Positions 1 to 8,496 of a stretch of DNA of 64,000 nucleotides are shown here, piece by piece. The stretch spans positions 620,001 through 684,000 of the forward strand of contig OZ244957.1 in assembly GCA_965222535.1 (NCBI GenBank). The letters run 5' to 3'. Under the pieces are notes generated by a model. It searched no databases. It saw only the letters and a list, made by a program, of their open reading frames with translations, and was not told the DNA's origin. Both the position numbers and the translations under genes were made by a program. Origin of the DNA: G965222535 sp965222535 (GTDB lineage Bacteria > Pseudomonadota > Gammaproteobacteria > HK1). Numbering within the stretch: position 1 is the stretch's first letter; every line of letters begins with the position of its first letter.

Positions 1-306
1 TTGCAGCAGTTGGCGGCGCTGCCTGATAGCGGGGGAGTGCGCACCGCCGCGTTGGTGTGCGTACTGGTGTTGATGCGCAACGCCCATGATCCTGCACCGC
101 TGATCGCTGAAGGGTGCTGGCATGGACGGGTGCTGGCAACGCCCACCGCGACCCACGCAGCGCGCCGCCCGTTTGGTTACGATGCGGTATTTGAGGTTTT
201 GGGGCGCGGTTGTTCGGCGGCGCAACTTTGTCTTGCGGAAAAGAACCGCGTCAGCCATCGCGGGCAGGCCATGCGCCAACTGCTGCAACGCCTGAGCGAG
301 CTTTAA
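1..306 (+). CDS. rdgB: RdgB/HAM1-type XTP/dITP diphosphatase, C-terminal part
   Basis: The reading frame is already open at base 1 and stops at 304-306, so only the last ~100 residues lie in the window. The family hydrolyses non-canonical purine triphosphates (XTP, dITP) to monophosphates and keeps them out of DNA. Visible family signatures are FGYDAVF (the usual GFGYDPVF block) and LAEKNRVSHRGQAM, matching the conserved EKxxxSHRGxA segment near the C-terminus. hemW follows 14 bases downstream on the same strand, a common gammaproteobacterial order, so the two are probably cotranscribed. The ttg at base 1 is just where the sequence begins and is not the true start. Confidence 0.85.
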   Translation: MQQLAALPDSGGVRTAALVCVLVLMRNAHDPAPLIAEGCWHGRVLATPTATHAARRPFGYDAVFEVLGRGCSAAQLCLAEKNRVSHRGQAMRQLLQRLSEL

Positions 307-320
307 GGAGCGCTACCGCG

Positions 321-1490
321 TTGCTTGCCAAGCTGCCACTTGCGTTATATGTGCACATCCCATGGTGTGAGCGGAAATGCCCTTACTGCGATTTTAATTC
401 ACATCAGCTCAACACTCCCCTACCGCACCGCACATACATTGAGGCGCTGCTCGCCGATCTTGATGCGGAGCGTGACACCGCCGCCGTCGCCGGGCGAGCG
501 ATAAGCAGCATTTTCATTGGCGGCGGTACCCCAAGCCTGCTGCCGGGGCAGGCGCTACGGCGGCTGATCACCGGCATCGCGGCGCGTCTTGGGCTGGAAG
601 CGAACTGCGAGATCACCTTGGAAGCCAATCCGGGAAGCGCGTTACACAGCCGCTTTGCGGCTTACCGCGATGCCGGCGTATCGCGCCTGTCTATCGGCGT
701 ACAAAGCCTCAACGATCAGGCCTTACGCCAACTGGGGCGCATCCATAACAGTCGGCAGGCGCATAACGCCATTGAGGCCGCACAGCAGGCTGGTTTTGCG
801 CGGCTGAACGTCGATCTGATGTACGGCTTGCCGCAGCAGTCAGCCGCTGAGTCACTGGCAGATCTGCGGAACGTCCTGGCCCACGGCGTCAAGCACCTGT
901 CGTATTATCAATTGACGATCGAGCCGCATACCGCATTTGCCCGCTCGCCACCGCAGTTGCCGGATGAAGACGCGATCCATCACTTGTTTAACGCCAGCCG
1001 TGCCTTATTGCGGCAACACGGGCTGCGGCGCTATGAAGTCAGCGCCTTCGCCGCCGCCGGAAACCGCTGTCGCCATAATCTCAATTATTGGCGCTATGGG
1101 GACTATTTAGGGATCGGCGCTGGGGCTTGCAGCAAACTCACGGATCCGCTAAGCGGCACCATCACGCGCACCACCAAGCACCGCAGCCCGCAGGCGTATC
1201 TGGCAGCCTCGCGGATGCTTGCCAAACCACAGGCGCTGGTGGCTAAGCGCACGACAGTGAGTGCTGATGAGCGCGTGTTCGAGTTTGCCATGAATGCGCT
1301 ACGCCTCTGCGATGGCTTCAGCCGCGGGCAATTCTCACGCCGCACTGGAATCGCCTCAAGCTCCATTGAGTCGACCGTCAGCACCCTTGTCAACGCCGGC
1401 TTGCTACGCTGCCGTAGTCAACAGATCACTACCACCGCCTTAGGGTTTCGCTTCCTGAACGACACCATAGCCCATTTTTTGCCGACATAA
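321..1490 (+). CDS. hemW: HemW, radical SAM heme chaperone (coproporphyrinogen III oxidase-like)
   Basis: The predicted protein has 389 residues. It carries the radical SAM cluster motif CERKCPYC at residues 16-23 (CxxxCxxC), followed by the glycine-rich SAM-binding block IFIGGGTPSLL and later GVQSLND. The HNLNYW segment matches the HNxxYW motif of HemW proteins. HemW binds and transfers heme; it was long annotated as an oxygen-independent coproporphyrinogen oxidase. The frame is open further upstream, but the TTG at 321 lies 10 bases after an AAGGAG ribosome site at 305-310 and gives the family N-terminus just before LPLALYVHIPWC. It sits directly after rdgB. Confidence 0.9.
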   Translation: MLAKLPLALYVHIPWCERKCPYCDFNSHQLNTPLPHRTYIEALLADLDAERDTAAVAGRAISSIFIGGGTPSLLPGQALRRLITGIAARLGLEANCEITLEANPGSALHSRFAAYRDAGVSRLSIGVQSLNDQALRQLGRIHNSRQAHNAIEAAQQAGFARLNVDLMYGLPQQSAAESLADLRNVLAHGVKHLSYYQLTIEPHTAFARSPPQLPDEDAIHHLFNASRALLRQHGLRRYEVSAFAAAGNRCRHNLNYWRYGDYLGIGAGACSKLTDPLSGTITRTTKHRSPQAYLAASRMLAKPQALVAKRTTVSADERVFEFAMNALRLCDGFSRGQFSRRTGIASSSIESTVSTLVNAGLLRCRSQQITTTALGFRFLNDTIAHFLPT

Positions 1491-1813
1491 ACGCTTTGCC
1501 CTGAAATGGGATGCAAAAAGGAGCATGAATCTCAATGCATGCAATGCGTTGTGCTGCATAAGCCGCTGCGGTGTGGGCAAAGGATTTCGCAACCGCAAGC
1601 CGAAGCCCCGCACGCATTGTTAGACACCCCCATTGTTGGACAAACCCAAGCGCCTTGGTTATGATGATTGAGAATCGCCCTCATGCGCCATCAGCGCAGC
1701 TTCTCTGCCAGATGAGATACACGAGGCGCTGTTCGCCCGTGTAGCAGCCCGTGCTGCAGCGCGTCAGTTTCTGACTACACCGCCAGGTCCACACAGCAAT
1801 CGAGGATATAACG
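1491..1813. other. Intergenic stretch, no gene seen
   Basis: This is 323 bases between hemW and ppk2. I see no open frame with a ribosome site, no tRNA and no clear copy of the dispersed repeats. It presumably holds the ppk2 promoter, but I could not pick a convincing -35/-10 pair. Confidence 0.5.
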
Positions 1814-2776
1814 ATGACAAAGAAGAGCAAAACAGACACAACCGATAATCGCACCTCAGCGGTCGCCAGCAACAGTGCCGCGCCGACAAAAAGTCAAGCT
1901 AGGAAAAAAAAGCAAAGCACAGCAGCGGATAACACCACCACCGCAGTCGCCGACAGTAGCGCAGCACTTCAATCAGCAAAATCAAAGAAGAAACAGTTCA
2001 ATACCATGTATGAGGGGAAACTATCTCAATTGCATATTGAACTGGTCAAGCTACAGGAATGGATAAAACACAAAGGACTCAAAGTCGTGGTGATTTTTGA
2101 AGGCCGCGATGCAGCCGGCAAAGGAGGGGTGATCAAGCGCATCTCGCAATGCCTCAATCCGCGTGTCTGCCGCGTGGTGGCATTGGGGACGCCGACAGAG
2201 CGCGAGAAAACCCAATGGTACTTTCAGCGTTATGTATCCAATCTGCCAGCCGCTGGTGAGATGGTGCTGTTTGACCGCAGCTGGTACAACCGCGCTGGCG
2301 TTGAACGCGTCATGGATTTTTGCAGCGATGCCGATTATCGCGAGTTCCTGCGTAGCTGCCCAGAGTATGAACGGATGCTAGTGCGCTCTGGCATTCAGCT
2401 GATCAAGTATTGGTTCTCCGTCAGCGACGAGGTGCAAGAAACGCGCTTCCGTGACCGCATCAATGATCCTACTAAACGCTGGAAGCTGAGTCCGATGGAC
2501 TTGCAGTCACGTTCGCGTTGGATGGAGTATTCAAGAGCTAAGGACGACATGTTCGCCCACACCGATATCAAACAGGCTCCTTGGTATGTGGTCAACGCCG
2601 ACAATAAGAAGGCCGCACGGCTCAACAGCATTGAGCATTTGCTGAGCCTTATTTCGTATCAGGATCTGACGCCGGAGAAAGTAAAGCTGCCGCCGCGCCA
2701 GAAAGCGGACAACTATGTGCGCCCGCCCGTATCGGATCAAACGTTCGTGCCGGAAATCTATTGCCCACCCCATTGA
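1814..2776 (+). CDS. ppk2: Polyphosphate kinase 2 (PPK2 family)
   Basis: This is a 320-residue PPK2-type enzyme that moves phosphate between polyphosphate and nucleotides in the cytoplasm. A Walker A-like loop GRDAAGKGG is at residues 97-105 and the lid/Walker B region FDRSWYNRAGVE at 153-164; both are hallmarks of the family. The first ~60 residues are a low-complexity Lys/Ser/Thr/Ala-rich tail (KKKQ and AVADSS repeats), with no domain resemblance and probably disordered. Family members of this length have a single PPK2 domain. The start is supported by GAGGA about 8 bases upstream. It stands alone on its strand. Confidence 0.9.
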   Translation: MTKKSKTDTTDNRTSAVASNSAAPTKSQARKKKQSTAADNTTTAVADSSAALQSAKSKKKQFNTMYEGKLSQLHIELVKLQEWIKHKGLKVVVIFEGRDAAGKGGVIKRISQCLNPRVCRVVALGTPTEREKTQWYFQRYVSNLPAAGEMVLFDRSWYNRAGVERVMDFCSDADYREFLRSCPEYERMLVRSGIQLIKYWFSVSDEVQETRFRDRINDPTKRWKLSPMDLQSRSRWMEYSRAKDDMFAHTDIKQAPWYVVNADNKKAARLNSIEHLLSLISYQDLTPEKVKLPPRQKADNYVRPPVSDQTFVPEIYCPPH

Positions 2777-3025
2777 TCCGACGCCATACACGATCCCCTA
2801 GCTGATGGCGCGGATTCGCACCGCGAGAATCGCCTTGCTTCGCCTTTCGGTGCCTTAGGCGCACGGCTTAGCAGAGAAAGGGCTACCTCAAACGCCGCGC
2901 ATCCGCGTTGGATTCAGCTGTCCCTCGCCCGTCTCCGCTGGACTTTTTTGATGCTCTGTGCGCTCAAAATCACCGACAGCGTGTGCTTGACGCGGGGCGG
3001 AGAGGGGTGCAGCAAACCGTGGTTT

Positions 3026-3559
3026 TCAGCGGGGCGCATAGCGTTTGCTGATGACCTCCAGATCGGCGATAAAGTCAGCGTCTGCGGGATGCCGATCGTA
3101 ATAGCAAATGCACTCCACCGCGGCGCGATCAAACATCAGACGCACCGCATCGTTAGTCGCTTTATGGTGCGGTTTTATGCGCTGGTAGATAACCTTTTTG
3201 ATGCCCACTTGGACGATCGCTTGGGCGCATATATGGCAAGGAAACAAAGTGGTATAAATCCTAGCTTGGGTCATATCATGCACCATGCAGTTATAGATGG
3301 CGTTTTGCTCTGCATGGACGACATACGTGTGCTTTGAATTGTAGGTATCGCTATCATCTTCATCGCGCCAGAACTCAAATGCGGCATCATCGTCATCGCA
3401 ACCGCGCGGCAGACCGTTATACCCAATGCCGATGATTTTATCGTTATGGCCGACAATACAGGCACCGGCCTGTTGCTTGGGGTCTTTAGAGCGGTACGAA
3501 GACAATACCGCGATGGCGCTGAAATAGGTATCCCAGCTCATGTAAAATTCTCTTTTCAT
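3026..3559 (-). CDS. Deoxycytidylate (dCMP) deaminase family protein
   Basis: The 177-residue protein belongs to the zinc-dependent cytidine/deoxycytidylate deaminase fold. The HAE motif at 82-84 (catalytic Glu84) and PCHIC at 107-111 give the zinc ligands. The N-terminal SWDTYFSAIAVLSSYRSKDP and GIGYNGLPRGC blocks are typical of dCMP deaminases, which make dUMP for thymidylate synthesis. An open frame runs further upstream, but the ATG at 3559 with GGAG 6 bases before it starts at the conserved region. Residues 55-71 are very acidic. The 3' end is convergent with ppk2. Confidence 0.85.
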   Translation of the reverse strand: MKREFYMSWDTYFSAIAVLSSYRSKDPKQQAGACIVGHNDKIIGIGYNGLPRGCDDDDAAFEFWRDEDDSDTYNSKHTYVVHAEQNAIYNCMVHDMTQARIYTTLFPCHICAQAIVQVGIKKVIYQRIKPHHKATNDAVRLMFDRAAVECICYYDRHPADADFIADLEVISKRYAPR

Positions 3560-3702
3560 TGCATCTCCATACGCTGTATTGGGTATTTTAAAGAGTAAGG
3601 GGGATTTAGTCGATAGATGACTAGGCCAACAAACGCGCCATGGGGCGCTGGCAATGTTATCGCTGCGCGATCGATAACCCAGCGCAACGCTCAATCCCAT
3701 TC

Positions 3703-3851
3703 GGGAACCTCGAAAACCCTCACCGGGATGGGGTTGGGGGAAGGGATATGATTACCTGCAACGTAAGCTATCGATTTATAACCCTTTCCCAATAGAACAA
3801 GCCCCGCCGGGCACCTCAAAAAGCGAGCGAAGCTGGTTTTTCGAGGTGCCC
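3703..3851 (+). repeat. Family 1 repeat, full copy
   Basis: This is an almost complete ~150-bp unit. It has the head GGGAACCTCGAAAACCC, the centre AACGTAAGC then TTTATAACCCTTTCCC, and a terminal hairpin with arms GGGCACCTC and GAGGTGCCC. An extra right end, TTTTTCGAGGTACCC, follows at 3870-3884, as if a second copy had been truncated there. Confidence 0.85.
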
Positions 3852-3972
3852 ATTCAAGATTTTTCGAGGTACCCTTAACATTACCGTACCCCTATTTTAG
3901 CGAGGTGAACCGAGGGCGTTGTGACTTCCGCCTGGCAACGCCGGCAAGTGCCATTGAACAAAGGAGGGTGGC

Positions 3973-4254
3973 ATGATTCATTTTGTAGTGCATAGCGAAA
4001 CCGATAACGTCGGCGTGGTGGTGGTTGAAGGCGTCACCGCGGGAAGCAGCTTGCTGGGCTGGATCATGGATGAAGACAAGGAGTTGAGCTTTATAGCCGC
4101 AGACGATATCCCGATCGGTCATAAGCTGGCGATCAAGCCGATGCGCCAAGGCGATACGGTGATCAAATACGGCACTGACATTGGTCGCGTGGTAACCGCT
4201 ATTGATCTCGGGCAACATGCCCATGTGCATAACATAAAAACCAAACGCTGGTAG
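3973..4254 (+). CDS. suyA: SAF-domain small subunit, (2R)-sulfolactate sulfo-lyase alpha-like / UxaA N-domain
   Basis: The 93-residue protein consists of one SAF domain of the kind found at the N-terminus of altronate dehydratase. It contains DDIPIGHKLAIKP and GDTVIKYGTDIGR, and ends in HNIKTKRW. In sugar dehydratases this domain is fused to the catalytic part. A separate small gene directly before a ~390-residue partner is the arrangement of sulfolactate sulfo-lyase (SuyAB), which releases sulfite from sulfolactate to give pyruvate. A strong AAGGAGGG site precedes the ATG and the partner begins 9 bases after the stop. A split altronate/galactarate-type dehydratase remains possible. Confidence 0.65.
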   Translation: MIHFVVHSETDNVGVVVVEGVTAGSSLLGWIMDEDKELSFIAADDIPIGHKLAIKPMRQGDTVIKYGTDIGRVVTAIDLGQHAHVHNIKTKRW

Positions 4255-4263
4255 GAGAATACT

Positions 4264-5439
4264 ATGGCGCTTGATCTGGAGAATATCCATTTTTATGGTT
4301 ACCCCCGCGAGAATGGGCGTGTCGGCATACGCAACCATGTCATCATCTTGCCAGTTGACGATTTGGCGAATGCTGCCTGCTGCGCCGTTGCACACAATAT
4401 AAAAGGCGTGATGGCGATTCCCCATCCATACGGCCGATTACAGTTTGGCGCTGATCTGGAACTGCATTTTCGCACCCTGATTGGCACCGGATGCAACCCG
4501 AATGTCGCCGCCGTGGTAGTCATCGGCATCGAGGAGGGTTGGACGCAGCGCTTGGTGGAAGGCATTGCCGCAAGTGGCAAACCGGTGGTGGGTTTTGGCA
4601 TCGAGCGGCACGGCGATCACGACACCATCTTGCGTGCCTCCAGAGCCGCCAAGGATTTTCTGCAACAGGCTTCTGAGCGCCAACGTAGGCCCGCGCCATT
4701 TGGCGATCTATGGGTATCAACCAAGTGCGGCGAGTCCGATACGACGTCCGGCTGTGGTGCAAACCCCGCCGTTGGCGATGCGTTTGATAAACTTTACGCC
4801 GCCAATAATACCTTGGTTTTCGGCGAGACCACCGAGCTCACCGGTGGCGAGCATCTGGTCGCCGAGCGCTGTCGCAACGACCAAGTACGCGAGCGCTTTA
4901 TGTTTATGTTTAACCGCTACCAGCAGTTGGTTGAGCGCCACAAGACCAGCGATCTGTCCGAATCACAGCCGACCAAAGGCAATATCGAGGGTGGTTTGAC
5001 GACCATCGAAGAAAAGGCCTTGGGTAACATTCAGAAGATTGGTCGGCGCTGCCTGATTGACGGCGTACTGGACAAAGCCGAGGCACCCGATGCAACGGGG
5101 CTGTGGTTCATGGACTCGTCTTCGGCAGCGGCAGAGATGGTAACACTGTGTGCCGCGGCTGGCTTTGCGGCGCACTTCTTCCCAACTGGACAAGGTAACG
5201 TTATCGGCAATCCGATCCTACCGGTGATCAAGATCTGCGCCAACCCACGCACCGTGCGTACGATGAACGAGCATATCGATGTTGACGTGTCGGGCCTGCT
5301 GCGCCGTGAAATGTCGATGGATCAAGCTGGAGACGCGCTGCTTGACATGCTGTTACGCACGGCCAACGGCCGCCTCACCGCCGCCGAAACGCTGGGGCAC
5401 GAGGAATTTGTCATGACACGGCTGTATGAGAGCGCCTAG
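4264..5439 (+). CDS. suyB: UxaA-family large subunit, (2R)-sulfolactate sulfo-lyase beta-like
   Basis: The 391-residue protein matches the catalytic part of the UxaA/GarD family. Conserved segments include ENGRVGIRNHVIILPVDD near residue 16, GTGCNPNVAAVVVIG, STKCGESDTTSGCGANP with several cysteines, GETTELTGGEHL and MDSSSAAAEM. These enzymes use a bound metal for lyase/dehydratase chemistry in the cytoplasm. Its length and the separate SAF subunit upstream fit SuyB. The substrate call (sulfolactate rather than altronate) is inferred from the split organisation and recollection of the family, not from a diagnostic residue. TAGGAGA precedes the ATG. Confidence 0.65.
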   Translation: MALDLENIHFYGYPRENGRVGIRNHVIILPVDDLANAACCAVAHNIKGVMAIPHPYGRLQFGADLELHFRTLIGTGCNPNVAAVVVIGIEEGWTQRLVEGIAASGKPVVGFGIERHGDHDTILRASRAAKDFLQQASERQRRPAPFGDLWVSTKCGESDTTSGCGANPAVGDAFDKLYAANNTLVFGETTELTGGEHLVAERCRNDQVRERFMFMFNRYQQLVERHKTSDLSESQPTKGNIEGGLTTIEEKALGNIQKIGRRCLIDGVLDKAEAPDATGLWFMDSSSAAAEMVTLCAAAGFAAHFFPTGQGNVIGNPILPVIKICANPRTVRTMNEHIDVDVSGLLRREMSMDQAGDALLDMLLRTANGRLTAAETLGHEEFVMTRLYESA

Positions 5440-5507
5440 CACCAGCACCCGCCGGCTCACGCGCAGCACAACACCAAAATAGTGCTGGCGAACAACCAAC
5501 ATAAGGT

Positions 5508-6215
5508 ATGCAGCCGCCAGCACCAGCAAAGCCAGCAACAACCCATAGGCGACACTGGTTGTTCGGCTACGGTTCACTGATCTCATCGCGCTCTCGCCAA
5601 CGCACGGTAAAAACCACCCAAGGTGCCGCTTTCGCGGCGATCGCGAGCGGGATCGGGCGCGGTTGGTATTTGTCGCTGGCATTGCCCAAGGGGACACGCC
5701 AGCCCACCGCCATCAAAGGTATTCAGACCTTAGGCGTTAGCGTCAGCGACGCCGCAGCGCGCTGCAACGGCGTTGTGTTTGCGGTTACTGATGAAGAATG
5801 GCGGCAGTTCGCTGAACGCGAGCAGGGTTACCGTCCACTGCCCATTGATTGGAGGCAGATCGAAGCCATTGACGCCGCCGCTGCGACGCTGATGCAGCAC
5901 GCTATCAAAGCGGGCGAATTGCTGTTCTGTTACCTGCCGCAGAGGCCGCTTAGCCGCCCTTCGGCGCAATACCCGATATTGCAATCCTACGTGGATGTAA
6001 TCCTTGCTGGTTGCGCGGCGATTTCCGAGCCATTTATCAGCCAATTCCTGCGCACTACCGAGGCTTGGCCCGACACACTATCCGCCTGCGTGGATGACCG
6101 TCTGCAACCAGTTTATCCACGTCATTGCGCCAACGCTTACGCCGATCGCGCAAGGTGGGACAACTGGCTTGCGCGCCTGCAACCACAAACACTGCACTGC
6201 CGCAGGCAATTGTAA
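5508..6215 (+). CDS. Gamma-glutamylcyclotransferase-like (GGCT/ChaC fold) protein
   Basis: The 235-residue protein has the diagnostic WLFGYGSLIS loop near residue 17 and a further GVVFAVTDEEWRQFAEREQGYRP segment, as in gamma-glutamylcyclotransferase and AIG2-like enzymes. These enzymes release 5-oxoproline from gamma-glutamyl compounds. The catalytic Glu is most likely in the FAEREQGY stretch. It starts 68 bases after suyB on the same strand and may share its transcript. The exact start is unsure because the ribosome site AAGG lies very close to the ATG. The substrate cannot be told from the sequence. Confidence 0.7.
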   Translation: MQPPAPAKPATTHRRHWLFGYGSLISSRSRQRTVKTTQGAAFAAIASGIGRGWYLSLALPKGTRQPTAIKGIQTLGVSVSDAAARCNGVVFAVTDEEWRQFAEREQGYRPLPIDWRQIEAIDAAAATLMQHAIKAGELLFCYLPQRPLSRPSAQYPILQSYVDVILAGCAAISEPFISQFLRTTEAWPDTLSACVDDRLQPVYPRHCANAYADRARWDNWLARLQPQTLHCRRQL

Positions 6216-6271
6216 CACGCCGGTTGGGATGCAAAGCCGAGGAGTATTATACCCATGTAACGAAGCCCTCT

Positions 6272-6466
6272 TCCAGAGCCTCGCCCGCCACTATGCCAGA
6301 GCATTACTACCGCCCTCGGCACTGCACGGCGCTAAGGCGAAAGCGCAGGAGATCCTGGGGGTAGGGGCTTGGGGGAAGGGAGTACCGCGTTTAGGTGGGT
6401 TAAGCACGCCCTCACCTTTCCCCCAATACAAACGTCTTTTTTACAATGCCTCCTCAAACACTACAC
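6272..6466 (+). repeat. Family 2 repeat copy
   Basis: This is a GC-rich unit with the blocks CCAGAGCCTCGCCCGCC, CTCGGCACTGCACGGCG, GTACCGCGTTTAGGT and CCCCCAATACAAACGTC, in forward orientation. It runs up to ~40 bases before the exonuclease start. Confidence 0.75.
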
Positions 6467-6506
6467 TAGGCTTGGCTATAACTCTGGTTGCGATCTCAGA
6501 ACCTCA

Positions 6507-7067
6507 ATGCAGATGAAAATCGTCGCTATCGACTTTGAAACCGCCACCTGTCTTCCTGACAGCGCCTGCGCTTTATCCTTGGCTACGATCCAGAGCGGCA
6601 CGCTCGTTGGTATCGAAAGCTTCCTGATCAGACCTCCCAACCAGGCGTTCGAGTTCACTTTTCTCCATGGCCTCTCGTGGGACGATGTCAAATCATCACC
6701 TTCTTTTGGTGAGCTCGTGCTGGACTTTAACCGGATATTAAAAGGGGCTGATTACATCGCGGCGCACAATGCCGGGTTCGACCGCAAAGTGCTCTACACC
6801 TGTTACGCCGCCGCTGGATATACGCCTCCCGAGTCCCCCTTTATCTGTACCGTTAAGATCGCCAGACGTGTCTGGAAAATGTCGCGGAATTCTCTTGATG
6901 CCGTCTGCGATCGGTTGCAGATCCCACTTGATCACCACAACCACGAATCGGACGCCCAAGCATGCGCCCGCATCGTTTTAGCTTCCCTAGAAGAAAACTT
7001 TCCGATAGAAAACGGGAAAATAGGGGAGCCGTCCTACTTAGTGACCATCCGAAAGCAGAAGGTTTAA
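6507..7067 (+). CDS. DnaQ-like DEDDh 3'-5' exonuclease
   Basis: The 186-residue protein has the three exonuclease motifs: DFE at residues 9-11, HNAGFDRKVL in the middle, and an HHNHESDAQ block containing the final His and Asp. These Asp/Glu/His residues bind the two catalytic metals. The protein resembles DNA polymerase III epsilon-type exonucleases but has no polymerase-binding tail, so it is probably a stand-alone nuclease in repair or RNA/DNA trimming. The frame runs upstream into a repeat; the ATG at 6507 (or the one at 6513) begins at the conserved domain. Family 2 repeats flank it on both sides. Confidence 0.8.
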   Translation: MQMKIVAIDFETATCLPDSACALSLATIQSGTLVGIESFLIRPPNQAFEFTFLHGLSWDDVKSSPSFGELVLDFNRILKGADYIAAHNAGFDRKVLYTCYAAAGYTPPESPFICTVKIARRVWKMSRNSLDAVCDRLQIPLDHHNHESDAQACARIVLASLEENFPIENGKIGEPSYLVTIRKQKV

Positions 7068-7157
7068 ACCTTTACGGATCTGCTCATCACCCTATGTAAA
7101 TGGTATATTGTCCCCTGCGGTGCAAAGGCGCATGAAAAGCACCGTCGCTCGATCAAT

Positions 7158-7262
7158 GCAATCGTTATTAATTTTACCAGGAGCGCCTAACGGCGCGCCG
7201 TTCGCTGACCGGCGAAGACCGGTCAGCGGCACCATGAAATGATTGCTGGAAGGGGCGTTGCC
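7158..7262 (+). repeat. Family 2 repeat, leading block
   Basis: This block reads GGAGCGCCTAACGGCGCGCCG, then GACCGGCGAAGACCGGTC (a small palindrome), then AGCGGCACCATGAAAT. The same block recurs near 22950, 57630 and 57860. Confidence 0.7.
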
Positions 7263-7269
7263 TCAAATT

Positions 7270-7490
7270 CCAGAGCCTCGCCCTCCCCTATGCCAGAGCC
7301 TTCACCCGCCCTCGGCACTGCACGGCGCTAAGGCGAGGGCGCAGGAGATCCTGGGGTTAGGGGCTTGGGGGAAGGGAGTACCGCGTTTAGGTGGGTTAAG
7401 CACGCCCTCACCTTTCCCCCAATACAAACGTCGTTACCCTCCTTAGACTCCTGAGATGTGCTAGGCAACGCCTAGCATCTCAGGATTAAA
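7270..7490 (+). repeat. Family 2 repeat copy ending in a bulged hairpin
   Basis: The unit carries CTCGGCACTGCACGGCG, GGGGTTAGGGGCTTGGGGG and CCCCCAATACAAACGTC. It ends in a hairpin at 7450-7484 whose arms are CCTGAGATGTGCTAGGC and GCCTAGCATCTCAGG, with a two-base bulge. Confidence 0.75.
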
Positions 7491-7499
7491 AATATTAAA

Positions 7500-7602
7500 G
7501 ATTCCAGAGCCCCGCCCGCCACTATGCCAAAGCCTTCACCCGCCCTCGGCCCTGCACGGTGCCAAGGCAAAAGCGCAGGCTGTACTGGGGTTAGGGGCAA
7601 AG
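7500..7602 (+). repeat. Family 2 repeat, truncated copy
   Basis: This copy begins with CCAGAGCCCCGCCCGCC and CTCGGCCCTGCACGGTG but breaks off after ACTGGGGTTAGGGGC. It lies upstream of the GNAT gene. Confidence 0.6.
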
Positions 7603-7755
7603 GATTCCTCTACACCTCTTGGGGCAATTGCGTTATGCTTACTCATAGTGGCGACTCTCCTTATTTTGATGGGTTTGTTCACAACTTCCCATCAATCAGA
7701 GGCACCGCTCTTTTTCAACCCATCAATCACCACTTTCGCTTATAGCTCTCTCCTA

Positions 7756-8355
7756 ATGCCTGCATTCGATATTACCTACGTCCATGGTGTTCCTGACGAA
7801 ACACGGGTGCAAGCGGTTTCGCTCTATGATGGCGCTTTTGGCCAAAAGTTCGCAACGGCAGTACCGAACGCGAGTCAAAGAACAGCATTGCTTTCTGCGT
7901 CCCTTCATCTGCCCTTCGCGTTCGCTGCGATCAAGAACGGGCAGCTTGTCGGGCTGGCTGGATACAAAACCGAATCCGGTTCGTTAACTGACGGAATGAC
8001 TTACAAAATATTGCTTAAAACACTAGGTGTTATCCGTGGAAATTGGGCGGCACTTATCTTCAGCTTGTACGAACGCTCGATAAAGCCCGGCGAATTATTG
8101 ATGGATGGGATCGTTGTTGATCCGAACCACCGCGGGCAGGGTATCGGAACTCGGTTACTTGCGGAACTCGCCTCTTTTGCGAAACAGAGTGGATTCGACA
8201 CCATCCGCCTTGACGTGATTGACACTAACCCAAGTGCCCGACGAATGTACGAACGCAATGGATTTGTTACTGTAAAAACCCAACATTTCGGCTATCTTCG
8301 GTGGCTGCTGGGCTTTGGTGCGTCGACGACACTCGTGCGCAAGGTCGCTCGGTAG
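7756..8355 (+). CDS. GNAT-family N-acetyltransferase
   Basis: The 199-residue protein has the acetyl-CoA-binding signature GIVVDPNHRGQGIGTRLL (RGxGxGxxLL) and the downstream DVIDTNPSARRMYERNGF segment typical of GNAT enzymes. They transfer an acetyl group from acetyl-CoA to an amine; the substrate here is unknown. The chosen ATG gives a normal N-terminus; the frame is open further upstream into repeat DNA. The gene is isolated: repeats precede it and a short family 1 hairpin follows its stop. Confidence 0.8.
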   Translation: MPAFDITYVHGVPDETRVQAVSLYDGAFGQKFATAVPNASQRTALLSASLHLPFAFAAIKNGQLVGLAGYKTESGSLTDGMTYKILLKTLGVIRGNWAALIFSLYERSIKPGELLMDGIVVDPNHRGQGIGTRLLAELASFAKQSGFDTIRLDVIDTNPSARRMYERNGFVTVKTQHFGYLRWLLGFGASTTLVRKVAR

Positions 8356-8365
8356 GTGTTTTGTA

Positions 8366-8417
8366 CCCGTAGGGCACCTCGAAGAATCCGCAAAGCCGGT
8401 TTTTTCGAGATGCCCCA
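8366..8417 (+). repeat. Family 1 repeat, terminal hairpin only
   Basis: A solitary hairpin has arms GGGCACCTCGAA and TTCGAGATGCCC, lying between the convergent GNAT and res genes. It could act as a bidirectional transcription stop, though no clear T-run follows. Confidence 0.6.
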
Positions 8418-8496
8418 TATATTCACCCCACGCTTGAGCAGCAACGGCGGTGCTGTTTGGAGGGCTGGAGCGGCAGCGATTTTCTTGCCCCCCCTG

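Noticed and set aside
8366..8417. Family 1 hairpins as classical terminators
   Set aside because: They are stable hairpins but lack the trailing T-run, and they occur both between and upstream of genes, so they were kept as repeats.
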